From Gnetum montanum (lineage: Eukaryota; Streptophyta; Gnetopsida; Gnetales; Gnetaceae), in NCBI GenBank assembly GCA_015680685.1, contig MNCI01006893.1:1-64000 (forward strand): 64,000 nucleotides of DNA, in the 5' to 3' direction. Made by a program: the position numbers and the translations under genes. Of the stretch, positions 22,853 to 34,479 are shown one piece after another. The notes under the pieces are model-generated. The model was not told where the DNA came from. It did not search any database and saw nothing but the letters and a program-made list of their open reading frames with translations. Positions within the stretch are counted from its first letter, which is position 1, and every line of letters starts with the position of its first letter.

Positions 22853-23719
22853 TGATGAGCAGTGGATACCCCCTACACCCAACCATATGATACCTAAGCA
22901 TTTATGCATGATTTTGTCGAATTCCATGGATGGGATTAGTTATGGCATCTAGATTGCTAAGCATTGATTGCAACACGTTGTCTTCCCATTCCGACTAGTG
23001 GTAGCTTTGTCACCTATGGTTTAGTCAAAAGTGAGGCATATGATAATTGATGTTGTTATGACCATAAAATAATCTTAACAATAATAGATAAATTAAGAAA
23101 ATTATCTAACTAACAATAAGAAGGTAACTCTAAACTAATATAGAGTGATGAGCATCCAATCCTAGCTTATCGTACATGTCTTAAGCTCATGTAACCATTA
23201 GTAGGTTACCAAGTGTCATGTTATTAGGAAAATCAAGAAATAACACTATTGGGATTACCAAAAAAGTACACCTAAATGCTCAAAATTAGTTGTACACATT
23301 TTGCTTTACTAATGAACAAGAAAATAAAGTACTTGGAAATGTAAGTGATTAAACTAAGAAAATAGTAAAAACTATGCTTAGTAAAATAGTAAAACTAAGT
23401 GGATGTTGTAATGATGAAAAGTAATCTCAATATTTATTTTCATAGAACTACTCAACACCACACTATGGGCATTCATTCTATTTCTAAAACTACAAAAACA
23501 AATGACAAGAATCTACGTAAGGGTAGAATGAAAGTTCTTTGGATTGTGTGCTCAAGTGTTGTATTTATAGGCAGGCATGCATCCCATGATATCATTGATA
23601 TGAAAACATATCATGGGATATGATTTCACATCTACAACATTGTAGATACAATATTGTAGTTTCATAGAGGCATCTACCTAAACATGGCTACATCAACGTA
23701 GCTAGTCGAAGCTTCATCA
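22853..23719 (-). repeat. 3' LTR of D
   Basis: On the minus strand it begins TGATGAAGCTTCGACTAGC and ends TGCTCATCA (867 bp). The TATA box (minus TATAAATA) is at 23,562-23,569. Upstream of it, 23,582-23,618 forms a near-perfect inverted repeat (TCCCATGATAT ... ATATCATGGGA). No PBS follows its end, which fits a 3' LTR. The left flank is CCTAA (22,848-22,852). Confidence 0.8.
23562..23569 (-). promoter_or_regulatory. TATA box in D LTR
   Basis: Minus-strand GCCTATAAATACAAC. It occupies the same relative position as the TATA boxes at 55,793 (solo LTR) and 63,763 (A 3' LTR). Confidence 0.65.
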
Positions 23720-23737
23720 TACCCCCACAACTGAGAA
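23720..23737 (-). other. Terminal polypurine tract of D
   Basis: Minus strand TCTCAGTTGTGGGGGTA is followed by the LTR start TGATGAAG. The core TTGTGGGGG equals D's internal tract. Confidence 0.75.
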
Positions 23738-23869
23738 AAAACTTGTCCTCGAGTTAACAAGATAGGGCTTAGCTTTCTTTACAAAAAATTGGGAATTGTG
23801 GGATTCTTGAATGATGGTAATTATTGACTAACTTTGATTGTTGCAATGGTGTGTATAAAAATGACATAG

Positions 23870-24540
23870 TTACATGACAAAAAAAAAACAAAATTTGAAG
23901 TGGCTTAATGTAATTTTTATTTTGGGTGGCAGTGGCTCTTCTATGGGCTTCTTTCCTTTGTTATCAGGCTTTTGGAAAGTTTCTCCTCTTCTATTCCTAT
24001 CTTCTTTTTACATAGGTTCTCTCTACCAAATATGGCACAGATATTCCTTCAAGTTTCACTATAGCATCGACCTATTTGTTCTGCCAACATGGGTAGATTT
24101 CTCTTAAGTTCCATTAACTACTATTGGTTAGTTTGGTTCATAATGAAGTCACTTGAAGTTGTGTCTTCATTGCTTCTAAAGTAGATTTCATAAAGGAACC
24201 AAAATTCAGTTCCACAATGATCGTGGACATGATCGATCTTCTTGAATGGCCTAGAGACAATCTAGTGATAGCATGAGGCACCATCCTTGTTTAGGTTCTT
24301 ATGGAATTTCTACCTCTCCTTGGGTTGAGTGCTCTATAGCAAGATTTTCTTGATGAATGTTGTATGATTGAGCCTCCTTCTCTACATGCTTTACTTGTGG
24401 GGTTTGTTCCTACACTTGGCCTATTCCATGACCACTTTCTCTTTTGTTTCAATGTTGTGAAGGTCCTCTTTTTAGTATCCTCTTCAAAGCCATTTGCAAG
24501 CAACAAGGGTTTGAAATTATTAGGGTGCTCATATAAATTA
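23870..24540 (-). pseudogene. Fragment of the env-position extra ORF in D
   Basis: The minus strand reads VANGFEEDTKKRTFTTLKQK and, further on, LNFGSFMKSTLEAMKTQLQ followed by AIVKLEGISVPYLVE. The last blocks match the N-terminal third of the extra ORF in A (LNFGPFLEQAPKEVQDQIK, IVKIKDILVSYLV) and C (LNFRSFLERALEDVRAQLQ, TVKIKDTQVSYLVE). The rest of the ORF is gone: the terminal PPT follows within ~130 bp, so an internal deletion removed about 2 kb. Confidence 0.7.
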
Positions 24541-24559
24541 TTAATATATATTTACCTAA

Positions 24560-26391
24560 CTCATACCCTTGGTTAGATCAAGTTCTTATCTTATTACAAT
24601 TACAGAGTTAGAAAAATTTTCAAAAAGGAACCCCTTAGCTATTATATCTATTTTTTACTTATGACCTTCTATCATTTTCCTTACTTATTATGATCTAAAA
24701 TAGTTGATATGGTCTATTAAGAGTATTATTTGAATCCTTTTGGCTTTAGTTTGATTGATTAACCTTAAGATTCTTATTATCTCTTTGTAGTTACCTTTTA
24801 TAATATCTTCTAGCATTAATAATTTTTGGCTCAAATTTTGAAAGTTTTTTTCACTTATATAACATAGTGCACACCCATCCCTCCCCCCTCCCTTCCCCAA
24901 CCCACCCNAATATGACATCGTAGGTACCTATGACATCATAACTACAACATTACCATTAAAAAGTTTAAATTCTTCATTGGTTTTTCTTGGAAACAATGAG
25001 TCAAATGGAATTTCTAGAAGATTTAAAGCTTGTGTATAGGGTCATGATTATGAATGATGCATATTTTTCAACAATTTAGTGTTCAAGGTTCATGAAGAAG
25101 GAATCTTGAGCAACAAAAGTTTATAGTATCAATAAGAAATCGATAATGAATTTCTAATGTATGGATAGATTATTAGATGATATGGAAATTTTATTAGATG
25201 TTTCAAAAGGCACAAGATGATGTGGAATTTCTTGGCAAGTATGAAACACAAGAGTTATACAAGTGGCTCCTCCCCAAAGCAAGCTCTAGCCCTTAGTGCC
25301 CTCGTATAACCATGCCTAAAAGTGTCCTTAGGCACTCAATGAGTTAAATGTAAGACATACCTATTTAGCAAAACACACATGTTAGTATCACTAGATTGGG
25401 AAAATAATTCTATATTATACAAAACCACAAGTTATGATCAAATATATAGTGTAATGAGAGGGACTGTACAAAGGATTGCTAAAATTGGGATGTGAAGTAT
25501 TTTACCATAAGCATAATGAATCATTGTGTGTTATTAATGACTAAAGTAATCATTAGTCCTTCTTTCCAAGATTCAAACCAGGTCTTGACCAATTTCCAGT
25601 GACATCACATGACTTCACCTTTTGGATTTACAACCATAAGACTACCATTGTTGTAAGGAACATTACCACTTGGCGTATTATCCAAGGGAGGAGTTTATTC
25701 ATTACACATTTTATTGTTTAGATTCTGCAGAAGCTACCTACCTTTAGGCATGGGTAACATGTCTTTCTAGTGACATGGTAAGGTAGCACTTATAGTACTC
25801 TTACTCCAATTTTTTGTTAGATACACAAGGATATAATACTTCGTTAGCAATAGGATAGAACTTATAGCAACAATCCTAAAGAATCGACAAATCCCCTTGA
25901 TGTCACATCCTTTACATTTCCACTTAGTTGTTCACTCTTCTATCTAGACATAATGATCATAGGTTTATTCTTAGTTTGATGATGGAAAGAATATTATTAT
26001 GGCCATGGTAAGAACCTCTCATTATTTGAATGGTTGGATGGATGATGTGGTCTCATTGTATAAATAATTAGTCCCTTATGATTTTATAACATAGAGAAAT
26101 ATTAACCTTATTGGACTATATCTTGCCTTTATTTCTAATGTGTCTTTTTAGTAATCAAAATTATTTAGAAAGGTTTTGAAAACAAAGTATAAAAGAAATG
26201 AAAAAGATAATAAAAATTATGAAAGGTATAAAAAATAAAAAATGTTAAAAGAATAGAAAATGTGAAAGAATCGTAAGATATTAGAGAATGTCAAAAGTTT
26301 AAGAAATGAAAAGTATCAAAGAATGAAATAAAGTGAAAAGCATTTATAAAACAAAAATGAAATATCACTTATTAATTTTAGAATCAAAGTA
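24560..26391 (-). mobile_element. Region X and A/T-rich spacer of D
   Basis: This non-coding stretch lies between the internal PPT and the extra ORF. It carries the marker block TTAGGCATGGGTAACATGTC (25,745) shared with C (40,030), A (inverse at 41,560-41,575) and E2 (8,936). A single N lies at 24,908 in a C-rich run. Confidence 0.6.
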
Positions 26392-26414
26392 AGGTATCTC
26401 CCCCACAACTAAAC
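26392..26414 (-). other. Internal polypurine tract of D
   Basis: Minus strand GTTTAGTTGTGGGGGAGATA lies just past the end of the gag-protease frame. The core TTGTGGGGG is the same as in D's terminal tract. Confidence 0.65.
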
Positions 26415-28435
26415 TCATGGGAAAGTGTTCAAAAAATGCTTCCTAGATCCCCTAGATCATACACTCTAGGTGGTTCACTTACCATGTTTATTGATTTAAC
26501 GTTTTGATTATTATCCCATGTAATCTTAATGGTAGTTTAATTTTGGTCATCTAATTCCTTAGTTTCTCTTTCTGTTGGTGTATGATTATGGTTTATTATT
26601 TCCATTTGTAAGTTCTTAGTTGGGGTCATTTTCTTAGAATGGGAATTAATAAGTGATTCAAAGATTTCCATGCATGTTTTAGAAACTTTTAGGTTCTTAG
26701 TTTGTAGCCACTAGGTGTCTTTTGATTTAGTATCCCCTACTCTCTCTTGTGCACACACTTGTCTTTCACATTTGTTATGGACTGGTGTAATGAATCTATT
26801 GACATTTTGGAAGGTTGGTTCACAACTACATCCTTCTTGTTCAATAGTAATGAATGGAATTGCCTATCTCTCCATAGTGATAAATTCATATATTATGTTT
26901 TTCATTGGAATGATAATGGATGTTGGATCTTACATTAAATTGGGAGACATTATTTTGGTAAGGAAGGATGTTGAACTAGATTGGCCTTCTATTAGTTTTG
27001 ATAAGTTAGTAGGTCTATGAGTTTTGTGCCCATGTGAGGAAACTGTACTGAAGAAAGGATGTTTTCGAGACTTTTGCTAAGATCTACTAACATTATCATT
27101 TACTTTTATGTTCATAAGACAAGTTACATTCTTCCATTGATGTTCTGATACCAATTCTCCCTGTGTTATTGGTGGTGCCGTATGAGGAAGTGAAGTATGA
27201 GAATGTTGAGGATGTTGTAGAGGATAAGAGGTTTGAGACGGTGATCCCATAGGAGATGTTGTGGGTTGATGATATTCGAGAGTGGTAGTAGTGATTTGAG
27301 GTAGAGGAAGTAAAACCATATAGAGAAATAAGTTGTTGAACATAATATCCATGTTGGTCTAACTAGCAATAAGGATAGTGTTGGCTTGATGATGGCATCC
27401 CCCATGACTATGGGTTTTGCCACTATGATTAATAGTAATTTTGAGGCTGATAAGAAGTCCTACTAGAATGGTATGGTTGGTTGTAGGACTATATATAATT
27501 ACCTTGTGAGTAAAGTAGTTTCCTAAGCACTTGTTTTTGTATGAACTTGGGATTCTAAGAAAAAGCCCAATACTCATGTAGATGTAACATGACTAGGCAA
27601 TAACCCTTTAGATGATCATATAGGTAGATGTCACATCCATCATCCTCTTCTATGGTTGAGTCTATAGCCTCTTCTACTATAGTTGTTTTCCCTTTTCACT
27701 GATAATCTACCTGTTTCTTTGTTTTTTTTCCTCTTCTTGTCTCACTAACTATATTTTTTTTTTGCATTACTCTCTCCTCTATGGTTTTCACACAAGTTGT
27801 AACTTTGTCATTTATAAACTCCCACATCTTATCTATCCTTACTTCAAGCTCAAGGATAGACTTTTGTATTGGTAGGATTTGTTGTGAAATTACCTCATCA
27901 AGAGCTACCTCTTTTTTCTCATAATAGACATGAACATAATTCTTTTTAAGAGTTGGGTCCCAACTATATTCCTCTACATTCTCTAGTTTACATAGCTCTC
28001 CTTATTTTTTCACCTACTCTATTAGCCTTTATATCTAATGGGCTTCCAATTTTGACAATTGACCTTGGGCATAAATCCCAAGAGTCTCTTTCATTTGGTT
28101 ACGATGTCCATCTATGATGTGGAAAAGCTACTCTTTTTAAGACATCTATGTAATAGTGAATAGTATCTATCTAAGGCCACATCCAAGGATTCATGTTTTT
28201 CTTGCATCCATCCTTTTATTTGTTTTCTTTGATTGGACACTCTCTCATAGGTTTGATATTTCTCATTCAAGAGTTCCAACATTGTGAATCATTGATGGAT
28301 TGAATTTGGTTCCAAAAATCTATACCAACTTTAGCTTTGTCTGTTAGTTTCCTAGAAAAGAGCCTAATATTTTTCCCCTTACTCTTGATGTTCTGCAAGA
28401 CATAGGGATCATGGAAGGCTTGTAAGTGATGTTGT
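26415..28435 (-). pseudogene. Athila-like gag (C-terminal) and protease region of D
   Basis: Starting at 28,435 the minus strand continues a gag frame already open. LTDKAKVGIDFWNQIQSIND matches the 'SI.KDKSWYQSLEMESI' block of A (about 30,590), and a block reading MNPWMWP.IDTIHYY matches MNPWMLPWVDIILSY (30,740). KGKTTIVEEAIDS with EEDDGCDIY (27,690-27,630) pairs with KGKATIVEEVVGIDS (31,245). Pro/Ser/His-rich text (27,350-27,080) matches A at 31,560-31,800. A final frame (QVCAQERVGDTKSKD ... VYDLGDLGSIF) runs to the internal PPT. It aligns with E2 19,340-18,860 and not with A, where pol follows the protease. Confidence 0.7.
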
Positions 28436-29420
28436 TGATGAGCATCAAAGTGTTATGTCGATGGACCCCTATTGATGTGTCCTTGTTGATGGGCCCCAAT
28501 TGATGTGTTCTCATTGGCATGCCCCCATCAATAGGTCCCCATTTATGTAGTGTTTCCCCTTTAATAGGTCTACGTCAATGTAGCATTTTCTATGTCTATG
28601 AGGTCCTGTCAACATAGTCCTATTGCAAAAACTACAAATACAAGCTTCCTAGCCATGTTCATGGATGAGATGTTAAAGTAGTAGTAGATCTCTTTCAGTT
28701 TGTCCATTTGAAAGTTAGAATATTTTTTTGAGTGCCCGTAGTAAGAGTTATTAAGTGTATGGATCTTTATTTGAGCACTATTGTACCTAAACCACACCAG
28801 TAAGTATCACAGTCCAGATGAGCTTCTTAATAAACCTTGTAGCGTTCTAGAAAGTTTAAATGTTTTATTCTTGTATTTAATGTTTTTAGTTATTTGTTCA
28901 ATGTTTCTTAGTAATTAAGCTAATTAAGTGATTAAGTAAGGTAAGCTAAATAGGTTAAATACATAAGTATGGCTACTTTGAGCACAAACACATATTCACT
29001 TGGTAATCCTAGTAGTGTTATTACTTGGTGCATTTAGTAGCATAGTGCTTGGTAACCTAGTAATGGATATGTGGGTTCAGGATGTGTACAAAAAGTGGGA
29101 CTGGATGCTTATGTTAGAACTAGTTAAAGAATAATTAGTTAGTTAAACTGAATTAGTTGTTAAATTAATTTATCTCTTTACTTTAAGCACCAAACAACAT
29201 AAAACATAAAACAATAAAAATCATATGCCGTAATTACACTTAACCATACCATGTGCATCACAAGTGTAATTGGGAAGATAATAAATGACCTTTATGTAAA
29301 GGTTCACTTCCTAGAAGACTAGTGTATCAAAAACTTTAGAGTCCATGGGATTCTACTAGATCACGCATGAACACTTTTTGATTCATATGGTTGGGCATAT
29401 GGGACCTTGACCACTCATCA
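28436..29420 (+). repeat. 5' LTR of A
   Basis: Begins TGATGAGCATCAAAGTGTT and ends CCACTCATCA (985 bp). It matches 63,566-64,000 at 28,436-28,875, for example TTAAGTGTATGGATCTTTAT in both. It contains CTTGGTAATCCTAGTAGT-type repeats at 28,990-29,070. Confidence 0.85.
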
Positions 29421-29442
29421 TTGGAATCATTACTAGGGACTC
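29421..29442 (+). other. Degraded primer-binding site of A
   Basis: TTGGAATCATTACTAGGGAC against TTGGTGCCATTGCCGGGGAC at position 60. Confidence 0.7.
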
Positions 29443-29570
29443 TGTTTGTTGAAATGTGCATTATTTAGGATTAGTGAATATTTTTAATATCATTGCATGA
29501 ACCTAAGAACAACATCACTCTCACATGACATATAATTACAAAGTATACTAATCATTTTTTTTATTACAAA

Positions 29571-32020
29571 ATGTCTTCTTCTTCTTATAGGCATGATGAT
29601 ATTAAATTGCCAATTCCACAGGAGTGCAAAGTGGTATATACTCATCCAGATGAGTACATGCCTGAGTTCACCTTTGTCCTACATCAGGATGAGCAACTGT
29701 GATGGCATAATATGTAGGGCAACATCATAATGCCTCTCGATCGATCTATGATCATGATGCTACTTCAAACTCTTAAGAAGCTAGGCATCCATGATCTTCA
29801 AGAAGAATATGTTATGCATGACTATGATTACCATGACTACCATCCCACTGAAACACAATGCAAGTGAGATTGACACCAGGAGAAGCATCACGAGGGTATG
29901 AAGGGAAAATGGTTCACTAATTACTTATTCCTACTAAACCAAGATAACAATGCAGATCCTCTCTCTAAGGGCTTTCAACATGAAAATTTCCACCCCTTTT
30001 TACTGATGACAAGGATGTGACCATGAACTTGCTATCTATAATCAAGAATATGGATTTAGAAAAATATGGCAATTAAGGCAAGGGATCGGAGAAGCATCAA
30101 GATAATAAGAAATATAATGAATGTGATTGTGATAATTGAAGGGGAGTTGATAAATACTATGGTGGTGGCAATCCTCCTCCCTCTTCTTACTCTTCATCTG
30201 TGTCCTCTTATTCCTCTTCTTCTAGTTCTAAAAGATGCCATAGAAGGAATAACCATGATGGAGGTGCTCAATAGGACAACAATACTAATCATCAAGCTTG
30301 TAATGAATGAAGGAGTAATTAAGAAAATCATCAGTGACAATGAGATCATGATGATGATGAGCCTTTGTTGGTAATCCAAAGCATGCTTAACATTGTAGAG
30401 GAAGTTAAGATCCTAACTACGCATGTGAAAGATAGTTGAATCAAGAACTTAGGCAAGAAAAATATTCCAAGATTTGAGGGGGATATAACTTTGATCTACA
30501 AACACATATACAAGCTTTCAATGATGCATGTTCCTTGCAAAACATTGAAAATGATTGGCAAAAACTCAAGCTCTTTTCCAAGACATCCATTAAGAAAGAT
30601 AAAAGCTGGTATCAATCCTTAGAAATGGAATCCATTCACAGATGGAGTACTATGCTGTAACTATTTAATGAAAAATACCATACATACTCCAAAGTGTCTA
30701 ATCTAGGAAGAAAAATCCAAGGCTAGAAACATGGAATACATGAACCCTTGGATGCTTCCATGGGTAGATATTATTCTCTCTTACACCAATGCCCTAGCCA
30801 TGGTTATCCTTAGAGGAAATAATTATGCCATATCATCGATGGGATGAGAGTAGAATCCAAATGAACTCTTGGGGTTTATGCCCAAGGGAGACTATCTAAA
30901 ATGAGAGCTCATCAACTACAAAGGCTAATAGAGCAGGCTACAAAAGAAGAAAGTGAGTTTTAAAAATGAAAAAGTGCAAAAGAATATAATAGGGACCCTT
31001 CTGTTAGAAAAAGGGAGGTCCAATTTTGTGATGAGGAGTAGTCACCACTCAATGAAGTGGTGAATAGAAAAGCCTTGCCCATACAAAAATGTATTTATGA
31101 TATTTCAGCAAAGGTTGATAAACTATGGGACTCTTTGGATGAAAAATTCCAAATTGCTATGAAAATTGCTAAATAATTCAAAGAGTGTAATAGTGATTAT
31201 GACTACAAGAGGCAAAAAGAAGCTAAATGTGCCTACTAGAAAGGTAAGGGCAAAGCTACTATAGTTGAAGAAGTTGTGGGGATAGACTCTAATGATGATG
31301 ATGGATGTGACATTGGTTAATATGAATATCCTAAGGGATGACACACTTACAAGAGTTTGGGGTGTATACACTGAATCTACAACTAGCACATAGACAAGCA
31401 CCCAGACAATTGCCTTGTCATCAAGGTAATCCAAGAAAGTTCCACCAGCAACAACAAGCTTACTATCCAAGTGGAGCTCCATCACAACCATATGACCAAT
31501 ATCAATAGTTTCACCAACTACAATCATGGGGGATGTCACCCGCCAAGACAATAGTACCCTTATAGGTAACTAGATCCATATGGGTACTATGTTCAACAAC
31601 CTATTTCTCCATGAAGCTTTGCAAGCCATGCCTCATTCCAGCAACACTATTACCCATCAGAGTACCATCAAACACATTCACCATCTACTCAAGGGAAGAA
31701 CCCATACCCATACCATCCTCCACATGTGTCTACACACATCTATCTACCCTTAACCTAGTTACCTCATGCTTTGTCCATGCAAGGTGAAATTCCCCCACAT
31801 TTATAACATCGAAATGCTACAGGGGCTATACATTCATAATCGGCCTTCTAGCTGAGTGGTTCAGATAATTGATCTAGGGAATGACCCTTTTTCTAACCCA
31901 ATAGACCTCCAAAACCCTCATAACCTAATGCATCTAGTCTCCTTGCATCTCCAACACCCTCATCCTCTACATCAAATACATTTGAATATTCTTCAAACCA
32001 AATTCCTTCTCAAATCTACA
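29571..32020 (+). pseudogene. Athila-like gag of A
   Basis: ATG 29,571 opens MSSSSYRHDDIKLPIPQ, with EYMPEFTFVLHQDE soon after; the start is supported by the same MSSS start in E2. Capsid-like blocks follow at 30,460-30,780 (IPRFEGD.., SWYQSLEMESIHRW, MNPW), with KIQ..KHG... of the 'F..KY....L..KIQ.W' type. A KGKATIVEEVVGIDSNDDD block (31,245) and a Gln/Pro/His-rich tail (31,480-31,980) come next. Gag packages the element's RNA in cytoplasmic particles. The frame is broken by TAG/TAA stops and shifts. A 142-codon minus-strand frame at 31,123-31,551 is an antisense shadow of this gag. Confidence 0.75.
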
Positions 32021-32129
32021 GTGTGATGTTAACTCATGGTGTTACTGATTGGATCAAGGTTGGTAACCTTCCCATGAAAAGATCTAACCTAGAAAGTCCT
32101 TTTATTTACTTTTATATCACTAGAAATTA

Positions 32130-32410
32130 GCCATGCAAGGATTTTCTGAATTTTTTTTTTTAGTATTAGTCTCATCTCTTATGACATGTACAAGGCCTGG
32201 AACCTACCACCTCTCAAGAAGAGCAATATCCATTTGGAATTGGCAGACTAGTTAATCATCATTCCTTTGGGGTTAGTAAAGGACATTATGAACATAATTT
32301 GTGGGTGGTCCTATCTTGTTGATTTTCTAATGATCAAGGTAGATAACTGCAAAGGTAACTTTCCCATCATTATGGAAAAGGCTTAGTTAATCATTGTTGA
32401 TGCATGAATG
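32130..32410 (+). pseudogene. Aspartic protease of A
   Basis: MYKAWNLPPLKKSNIHLELA is followed by IIIPLGLVKDIMNIICGWSY, LVDFLMIKVDNCKGNFPI and MEKA. This matches the E2 protease (19,700-19,490) and the Athila protease layout ('l.LadrSi..P.Giiedvlv.v..f.fPvDF.vld....vPiiLGRPFL'). The active-site loop before it is lost in a poly-T run at 32,152. Confidence 0.65.
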
Positions 32411-32635
32411 GACATAAGGAACCTCTCCTTGGAAATCTCTAAGGAGAATGAATTTGTCCTAATAGAGAAAAAGTGTGTTTCATGCATTACATATAGTGAT
32501 AATGGATGAAATTGTATGTAGAAAATATGATCAGTTAAGAGTACATTCATTAAAGAATTCAATTAGTGTGCACATGAAGTAGGTATCCAAAGGTGCCTAT
32601 ACGCTACAACCACTAAATAGGAGGGCACTTAGTGG

Positions 32636-32968
32636 TTGATAGCTAACTTTGACCATAGCACATTATGCATGGAACCAACTAAGAGCTTGACATGTGTTTA
32701 TGTTAAAGGCATGGATGAACTTGAGAAATTTCATCACCAACTCTTTGATGATGAATATGATGATACTTGTTGGGGAGAGTTGAAAATCCCATATAATTTT
32801 AAGCAAGAGCCCCTAGTGTTAAAAACTCTGCTAGTTGGTAATAAGTATGCAATTTTAGATAATGGCAAGCTAGTTATCGTTAATGGAAATATTGATCCTA
32901 AAAAAAGAAGACAAGTTGTTGAAGGTGGTCAACAAATGGCCAACAACCTTTGCTTGCTCATATCATGA
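32636..32968 (+). pseudogene. Linker between protease and RT of A
   Basis: A 110-codon frame without stops. The segment DELEKFHHQLFDDEYDD (about 32,715) and the closing KTLLVGNKYAILDNGKLVIV correspond in place to the 'lk.LP..LkYafL......pVii' segment that precedes RT in Athila proteins. It is one of the longest uninterrupted coding stretches of A. Confidence 0.6.
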
Positions 32969-33059
32969 ATTGACTGAAATTGATCCAAGGATATGCTAAC
33001 ATGGCATCTACATCAACCTAACCATGAAGCCAAGAAGGCACCCACAGAGGTGGTTGAAT

Positions 33060-33720
33060 CCTAAAGTAAAGTAGATCATCAAGAAGAAAATAGAACAACC
33101 CTTCAAGGTAGGATTCATCTATCCCATCACAGATAGTGAGTGGGTTAGCCCATTCATAATTGTGCCCAAGAAAGATGGAAAGTGGTGGGTCTATTTTGAT
33201 TTTAGGCTATTAAACATGGTAGCATCTAAAGATCATTTTCCATTACCATTTGTGGATCAGGTGTTGGACACCATAAATGGGCATTGTTATTATAGCTTCC
33301 TAGATGGTTATAGTAGCTATAACCAAATCCAAATTTCACCCAAAGATTAGGCCAAGACAAAATTCATAAGTTCCTAGAGAACTTTTGCATATTGAAAGAT
33401 GTTTTTTGATTTGTGCAATGCTTCTACAACATTTTAATTTCTAGTTGTTAGTATTTTCCAATAGCAAATTGGTAGTTGGATAGAGATCTTTAGGGATGAC
33501 TTCTCTACCTATGGAGCTATATTTGAGCAAGCCTTAGGTTGCCTTAAGTAGGTACTGAAAATATGTGTTGAATCAAACCTTAGGTTCAACTAGTAGAAAA
33601 GTCATTTAATGGTCTAGGAGGACATAGTACTAGGGCATAGAATTACTCAGGAAGGGATTAAGATAGAGCTTGAAAAGATAAGCGTCATCTAAGTAATTAC
33701 ATGTCAACCAAAGATAGTCA
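33060..33720 (+). pseudogene. Reverse transcriptase of A (Athila type)
   Basis: The frame shows, in order, FIYPITDSEWVSPFIIVPKK, DGKWWVYFDFRLLNMVASKD, HFPLPFVDQVLDTINGHCYY and FLDGYSSYNQIQISPKD (33,115-33,350). These are RT motifs 1-4, with the Athila-type 'FLDGYSGYNQI'. The F-A-Y block follows (33,385), then a degenerate 'LCNA.TTF'. The active site appears as FRDDFSTYG (about 33,490), where Athila has F-M-D-D-F-S. The two Asp remain but Met is Arg. Stops replace Trp, Gln and other codons. The enzyme would copy the RNA to DNA from the PBS; here it is dead. Confidence 0.85.
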
Positions 33721-33859
33721 AACATATTCGATCATTCCTTAGACATACTGGCTACTACTAATGATTCAAAGAGAATTTCTCTAAGATTTCAAAGCTATTG
33801 GTTGAACTTACAAAGAAATATGCTTCGTTCATTTAGACCAAGGAATGTAAACATGGATT

Positions 33860-34330
33860 CCAATAACTAAAAGACAAACTTGTAGAGACTCCAATTCTAC
33901 AAGCACCAGACTAGTCTAGACCATTTTATAGATAGATACATCTAATTATGTTTTGGGAGCCTTGCTTATGTAGTTGGATGATAAGAAATGTCCATATTAC
34001 ATCCACTACATGAGTAGGGAGCATTGTGGAAACATAGTTAAATTATACCACAACTAAGAAAGAACTAATGGTAGTGTTGTATGCTCTTGAGAGGTTCAGG
34101 TACTATGTGCTTGGCTATAAAGTATTCTTGCACGCAGACCACAATGCCATTTGCTTCCTAATGAATAAGAAAACAATGAACCCTTATATCATATTGTGGC
34201 TTGTGATCTTACTGGAATTTGATCTCACAATGGTAGATTGGAAAGGGATTATGAACATGGTTGTTCACCATTTCTCTTGGTTAAGATGGGATAATAAAGA
34301 CGAGGAGAGCCTACTCTCTGATCAATTTCT
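33860..34330 (+). pseudogene. RNase H of A
   Basis: KKELMVVLYALERFRYYVLG, then YKVFLHADHNAICFLMNKK (34,050-34,170) gives the conserved 'EkEllAvv.A.ekFr.YL.g.kv.v.tDH.al..l' of Gypsy RNase H. The block LLEFDLTMVDWKG and the 'VVHHFSWL' terminus follow (normally 'vaDhLSRL'). The Asp of 'ADH' is kept; the Asp of the terminal block reads His. Confidence 0.8.
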
Positions 34331-34479
34331 AGATGAACTCTTCTTTATAGGATCAATTAATGACCAAGTGGCCATTGAAACAAAATGGTACTATGGAATC
34401 CTCACTTACCTTCTCACTCAAGAGATGCCATAAGATCTGGACTTTAGGATGAAATAATAGTTCCTTCATTGGGTAAAGT

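Larger units (their letters stand above)
22853..28435 (-). mobile_element. Athila-like element D, 3' portion, interrupted by A
   Basis: In minus-strand order: gag (from 28,435, already inside the frame), protease-like end, internal PPT (26,392-26,414), A/T-rich spacer and region X (26,391-24,560), a fragment of the extra ORF (24,540-23,870), terminal PPT (23,720-23,737) and 3' LTR (23,719-22,853). The 5' half is missing because the 5' LTR of A starts at 28,436. D's remaining gag, PBS and 5' LTR should lie beyond A's 3' LTR, outside the window. Like E2, D has no RT or integrase between protease and internal PPT. Confidence 0.75.

Noticed and set aside
22761-22952. Plus-strand frame MLERHLGGPRDAFAKYWALT as a host exon
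   Set aside because: It is short, runs on into the D LTR, and no family is recognised. It is kept only as an unassigned tract.
31123-31551. 142-codon minus-strand open frame, the longest uninterrupted frame in the window
   Set aside because: It is antisense to the gag of A, has no recognisable domain, and its composition follows from the sense strand.
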